Assembly (NCBI GenBank): GCA_016808115.1
Contig: JAEQBH010005092.1
Location: forward strand, 86,246 to 150,245
Length of the DNA: 64,000 bases
Direction: 5' to 3'
Origin: Tetrastigma voinierianum
Taxonomy: Eukaryota > Streptophyta > Magnoliopsida > Vitales > Vitaceae
Below, one piece after another: positions 59,748 through 64,000 of the stretch. Made by a program: the position numbers and the translations under genes. The notes under the pieces are model-generated. The model was not told the origin of the DNA. It searched no databases and worked only from the letters and a program-made list of their open reading frames with translations. Every line of letters starts with the position of its first letter. Position 1 is the stretch's first letter.

Positions 59748-60760
59748 TGAGAAACTTAGAAGTATGGTAGATGTTATGATATTGTAAATTGAATCAATAA
59801 TCTTATTAGGGAGTTTGTAGTGATGTTAGATTGTACACAGCATCAATGGCTTAATATAAAACTCTCTATAATTAATATATCTTCTCAAAGAGGAATTTAA
59901 TTTTGGAATAACATTTCCATGAGATCTTGGAATTGTTTGAAGGGATGATTGAGACTTATCTGGAGATTGAGAAGAATACAAGGGAAATAGTAAAATGGAA
60001 AAGTGGAAAATGAAAAAGTGAAAAAAAAAAGCTTAAATTTAAATACAATAAATCTTTTTCATTTATTATTTCAAACCCATTTCATTTATTTTAATTTTTC
60101 ATGCAAAAATTAAATAATTGAATTCATGGTACGATTAAATACAAAAAAAAATATTTTCTTAATATTTTCAGTAATGAATTATAACCTTCATTCCTCCTAA
60201 TCATATTTAACAGTTCTAGTGAATAAATATTAAGTTTTTAATTAGTTATTTAAACTCATTTCGTCCCTTCTAATAAATTTCTTAAATATGTACTGTATTC
60301 TATTTTTGTTTTTTTTTAATTTATAAATTTTGACATTTATCCATTTTCCATATTATTACTTGAGCTAGGCCTTAAGGTAATTTTTATTTTTATTTTATTT
60401 TATAAGTTTTAGAATAAAAGTAATAAGAAAACTGTTTTCTAGGCAAATTTTAATAAGACAATTATAAAGAATTGTTTTGAAAAGATGGTAATTAAATATA
60501 TTTTGATTATATCTTTGATTGGGAAAGCATGAAGTTTGTTAGTTGGTCTCTTTACAAAAATATGGAAAAGTTTGAGATATAATTAAAATTAATTATCAAT
60601 ATATGTAGTGCAAATTTGTTTAAGAGAAAACAAATGAAATAAATTTAAGAAATAATTAAAAAAAATTTATTGACTTTGATTTGTTATTTGTTTTCAGCTC
60701 TTTCTTCCATTTTTACTTTCTATTGTTTTCTATATATTTTTTCTAAATTTCTTGAGAATC
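59748..60760. repeat. Repeat block, copy 2
   Basis: Direct copy of parts of 54108-56240 (see there), without the MITE. Each copy lies upstream of a gene: PPR for copy 1, GluTRBP for copy 2. Confidence 0.8.
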
Positions 60761-61433
60761 AAATAAATAAGAAGAAATTGTAATAAATTATCATGAAAGA
60801 ATAAAACGCTCTAAAAATGAATGTTAATATTTAATTATCCTATAAAAATATAGATATAATTAAAATTTAATATAAATACACATTTTTTAAATTATTTAAT
60901 ATTTATGTAAGTAATTAAATAAAATAAAAATAAAAAATAACTTATTAATTAAATATATTTTTTTTACTTTACTTATTTTTTTCTTCTTCACCTCTTACTC
61001 TATATTTATTCTTTTCTTTATCATCAACCAAATAATTGAAGGGCATTATTTTTAGAATATTTTGATAGAATTAAATATGATATTAAATTTCAAAATGATA
61101 AAACAACTAATATATTAGAATATTACACCAATACTAGAGAAATTCTTGTCTATTTTTTAATATTTAAATAATCAAGAATTAATTTTTAAAAATTATTTCT
61201 AAAATTTTAATTTATTGTATGTAATTTGTTTTCTATTATTAAAAAGGCCATTACTCCTTTATTTGTTATCATCAGCTTCTATTCTTCATCAATCTTCTTC
61301 TTTCTTTACTGCTGCTGTCTGTAAAGTATCTGTAAAGGTTCTCGTGTTCTTCTTTCTGGTCGAACCCCAGAAACCATATCATCATCCATTTCACTGAAAC
61401 CTCGAAAAACCCATTACTTGATTTGAGGCTCGC
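60761..61433. other. AT-rich upstream region of GluTRBP
   Basis: Very AT-rich to about 61240, then a pyrimidine-rich leader-like stretch up to the ATG at 61434. No single TATA box stands out. Confidence 0.4.
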
Positions 61434-61811
61434 ATGATTCACCATTCCCAATGCTTCTCAGGACCCAATCCCTCCCAACCCAGTTCTGCCTTCACTTCCT
61501 CTCTCAAAACCCACCAATTGTCTATTTCAGTCCTCCCAAATCAACCCCATTTCTGCAAATTTGTTTCCCAGACATTGAAATGCGCTCAGCGGGCTGTGAG
61601 CCCTGCCCATTTGGAAATGGTGAGAAATAAGCAGCTGAAAGGTTTCCAGGACTATTGAATTGTCCCTCTGTTGCCTGCTTTCTGCCTTGACCAAAGATGG
61701 TTGGCCTCTGGGTGTGGGTGTTCGCTTTGCAGTTGACCCACAAGGGATTCCCATCTTGTGCTTGAATGCATCTCGCAGCCACTTCCATTGATAGGAGATC
61801 TGAGTACCCAG
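61434..61811 (+). pseudogene. GLUTRBP: Glutamyl-tRNA reductase-binding protein, exon 1
   Basis: Chloroplast FMN-binding split-barrel protein that binds glutamyl-tRNA reductase and influences tetrapyrrole synthesis. ATG at 61434 begins a Ser/Pro-rich transit peptide (MIHHSQCFSGPNPSQPSSAF). The mature part is read in a shifted frame: SRTIELSLCCLLSALTKDGW (about 61648-61710), PLGVGVRFAVDPQGIPILCL, NASRSHF. DGWPLGVGVRFAVDxxGxPxLCLN is distinctive of this family. A frame change near 61640 and in-frame stops after SHFH break the exon as written. The exon likely ends at CCAG|GTGTGT (61811). Exon 2 confirms the identity. Confidence 0.82.
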
Positions 61812-62386
61812 GTGTGTGGTGTCTTTCTCTATAAATGTTCTGCTTGATGCAGTTTCAGTTGCTTCACTCTTCTCCATTTTGCCAATGTTGGGTGGTTGTT
61901 TGGGGTTTTTCCATTTAGGCGGCATTACATGTTTGGTTTATGGGAAAGGGGATGAGATCAGGAAACGGAAAACTGAACCTAATAAATAACCACTTTCTAA
62001 TGTTTTCTTTTTTAGTGAATTTATGATATTTAATCAATCATTTGTTCAATTTCAATTTAGAAAGTTCATTTGCACTATTTCAATTTTGCCAGGTTCATGA
62101 AGTGTGCTTGTTCCGGGGTTTGCTTGTTTCTTTGTTTTACTCTTTGGATAGATGACAGTCCGTTTGGCTGCTGAGAAATAGGATGAGAAAAGTAAACCGA
62201 CAGATAGGTTTTGGTTTTCTAGATTGAAACAGATCAACTCAAATATATGTAGTACAATTATTTACACAATTGTTTTGAGAGTTTGTCATTTTCTTTGAGT
62301 GAATAAAAGGTGAAAGCTTCAGGAAGTTTTTCTGTTTAATGGTTCTGGTTCTGTAATAAGTTATGATTGTGCTTTTGCTAAAACAG

Positions 62387-62466
62387 TTAGAGCAGTGCGG
62401 ATTACGAAACACCCGTACCAATATTGAAGGTAGCCTGACAAACCAGAAGATAGAATGGCTTTGAAG
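62387..62466 (+). pseudogene. GLUTRBP: Glutamyl-tRNA reductase-binding protein, exon 2
   Basis: Bounded by 'aaaacag' and 'gtaaga'. Reads LEQCGLRNTRTNIEGSLTN and then, one base shifted, PEDRMALK. This fits the family line EQCGLRTPQCTIQGSLxKPEDRMALKR. The single-base shift lies between the two pieces, near 62443. The remaining exons, which would complete the barrel, were not found before the window ends; the downstream DNA looks transposon-like. Confidence 0.85.
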
Positions 62467-64000
62467 GTAAGATTCATGTCAATTTTTTTCGATAGCTTAT
62501 AAAGTTGATTTAACCAAATATTATGAATGATGTATCTAAATGAGTTATTAATTTGTTAGTTGTGTTGGAGATATTGTCAATGCAAGGTGAAAACAATTTT
62601 TAGTATGTAGGCACTCTGAACTGCAAATACGTCGGAATTAGTCCAACTCAAGAATCTCATCTTATTTGTAATTGACGTTTTATGTTATACCTTCATAAGT
62701 CATAACTTTGTTGGACTGGCATACAATAAATGAATGGGGAGAAGAGTGGATACTTTGTTACACGATCACACTGGTCTATTTCCCAGTAATCATAGTCGAT
62801 CGGGCCGCATATCAGAATGATGCCCTTATGCACCATAATACTGGGCCAAGGCACGATCTTGTTCCCTCTATTTTTGTTCTGTCGCACATATCAATACCCT
62901 CTTGGTTTGAACCAGCAATTATATCCCTTGGAAGGGAATCCAAGGTATATCCCCGGGAGGACTCTAGTCCATGGTTCAAAAGACATTTTAGATGTATTTG
63001 TCGAGAGAGGGAAGCTTTGAGTAAAAGCAATAAATACCAGATACCCACCCTTGCAAGGCTATTTGCGTAGATCGGGGGGGTCCTGGGGAAGGATTAGTTT
63101 CACCATGGTACCTATCATCAGGAGGTTTGAAGGAGATTTTAGTGAATTGAAAATTCCATGGAATGGAATCGGTGAGTGGGAGCACCTGTTCCTCGCTTTC
63201 GCACTCCCGCCTTGTGGAAGGATGACATTACTATAGGACCATGGACCGATTATACCAAATTCTCAAAATCGTTGGCTGCTAAGGTTCGACTAAGAAGGAT
63301 TCTATAAGTACTGGGAGGAGACAGGAGATTTGGGAAACATATCAACATAGCTAGGGAATGATGGGGATTCTAGTCTTCTAGATCAGGACTGGAGGAAAAG
63401 TTTCTTTCGTTGTGAGATTTGGGCAAAAGGATTAGATAGGAAGTGTTTTTTCATATAGGGAAGCATGGTTTCAGATACCATCATTAGGGGAGGTTTGACC
63501 TTCCGAGAGCTGGACTCATAGATGTGGACTCGGTAAGTTGCCTGATCGAGATTTCTGCAAATTTATAGGGTTTTCCCACCCGTAGGTCTTGGGTCTTTCT
63601 TACCCCTTGTGAGTCATCTGGTTCATTTCGGGGATCCCTTCTCGCTTGAGTCATTGGTTCTTCTGCTTTAAGGCTTTGAGTAATCTCCTTCCTTCCCTTT
63701 GCATATTAAATAAGGTGTCGACCACTACCAATGGCATGATGGATCACAAAAGAAGGCTAAAATATATGTGACACTAAGCCCTGGAATGTCTTGGTATATG
63801 CAAATTCCACTGTGCCTTAATCATCAGCAGAGGGAGATTTCACAGAGTATTGAATCTTGTGAATGTGATGATAATATTAGAGCTTGTTTCCATCATAATG
63901 CCTATCAAGTACTTTCCGGTGGCTTTTAGCCACATAAGAAGTGCATTGTTTACTCGTATCCATATTTAATGAGAATATGCCATAGATTACCATTTTCACC
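62467..64000. other. Intron or downstream DNA, probably transposon-derived
   Basis: From about 62690 the composition becomes less AT-rich, with several short open frames on both strands (for example 62708-63070) that fit no family I know. It may be a decayed retroelement inserted in the GluTRBP intron. Confidence 0.35.

Noticed and set aside
62708..63070. 120-codon frame as a gene
   Set aside because: No family motif, several competing frames on both strands, and transposon-like surroundings.

Overview
The window looks like nuclear DNA of a flowering plant. It is AT-rich and mostly transposon-derived, and the few genes match angiosperm families: UDP-glycosyltransferases (UGTs), an Exo70 C-terminus, a pentatricopeptide (PPR) gene and the chloroplast glutamyl-tRNA reductase-binding protein. 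I cannot place the species. No protein-coding gene here reads cleanly from start to stop. Even the well-recognised genes carry 1-nt frameshifts and small gaps, so the text is either rich in pseudogenes or carries many uncorrected indels. Several 'pseudogene' calls could be assembly artefacts.

Layout. 1-2060: decayed Ty3/gypsy pol (reverse transcriptase/RNase H, integrase, C-terminal tail). 3079-5802: one very long LTR with a GTCGC-rich core, followed by a tRNA-Asp-type primer-binding site at 5809 that lies in an 87-bp tandem duplication. 9300-26100: a UGT cluster. Two minus-strand UGT copies (11404-12793 and 24311-25631) lie in a direct segmental duplication. A plus-strand N-terminal half (17889-18738) and a detached plus-strand PSPG-box fragment (15845-15950) lie between them. 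The duplicated unit also carries a TRIM remnant, an orphan TATA box plus ATG, tRNA-like SINE pieces and AT-rich tandem repeats upstream of the UGTs. A CACTA end and a gag remnant interrupt the second copy.

30246-36485 is the most unusual part. Two ~700-bp direct repeats, each with ~62-bp AT-rich sub-repeats, flank about 4.8 kb of GC-rich DNA that is almost entirely two unrelated minisatellite arrays (a GAGCTCGCC family, then a GTGGCGATCGAGCCGA family), with no recognisable gag or pol. I read it as a non-autonomous LTR element that carries arrays.

38400-54100 holds a short exon-like frame (40803-40939) and then a Ty1/copia complex. A minus-strand copia body and its 3' LTR sit between two plus-strand LTRs, which is best explained by an inversion. 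52560-53420 is a tandem repeat with a ~230-250 bp period. 54108-64000 has a repeat block copied at 59748, a frame-disrupted PPR gene (56306-57780) and the first two exons of GluTRBP (61434-61811 and 62387-62466). Its remaining exons are not seen; anonymous, transposon-like sequence follows.
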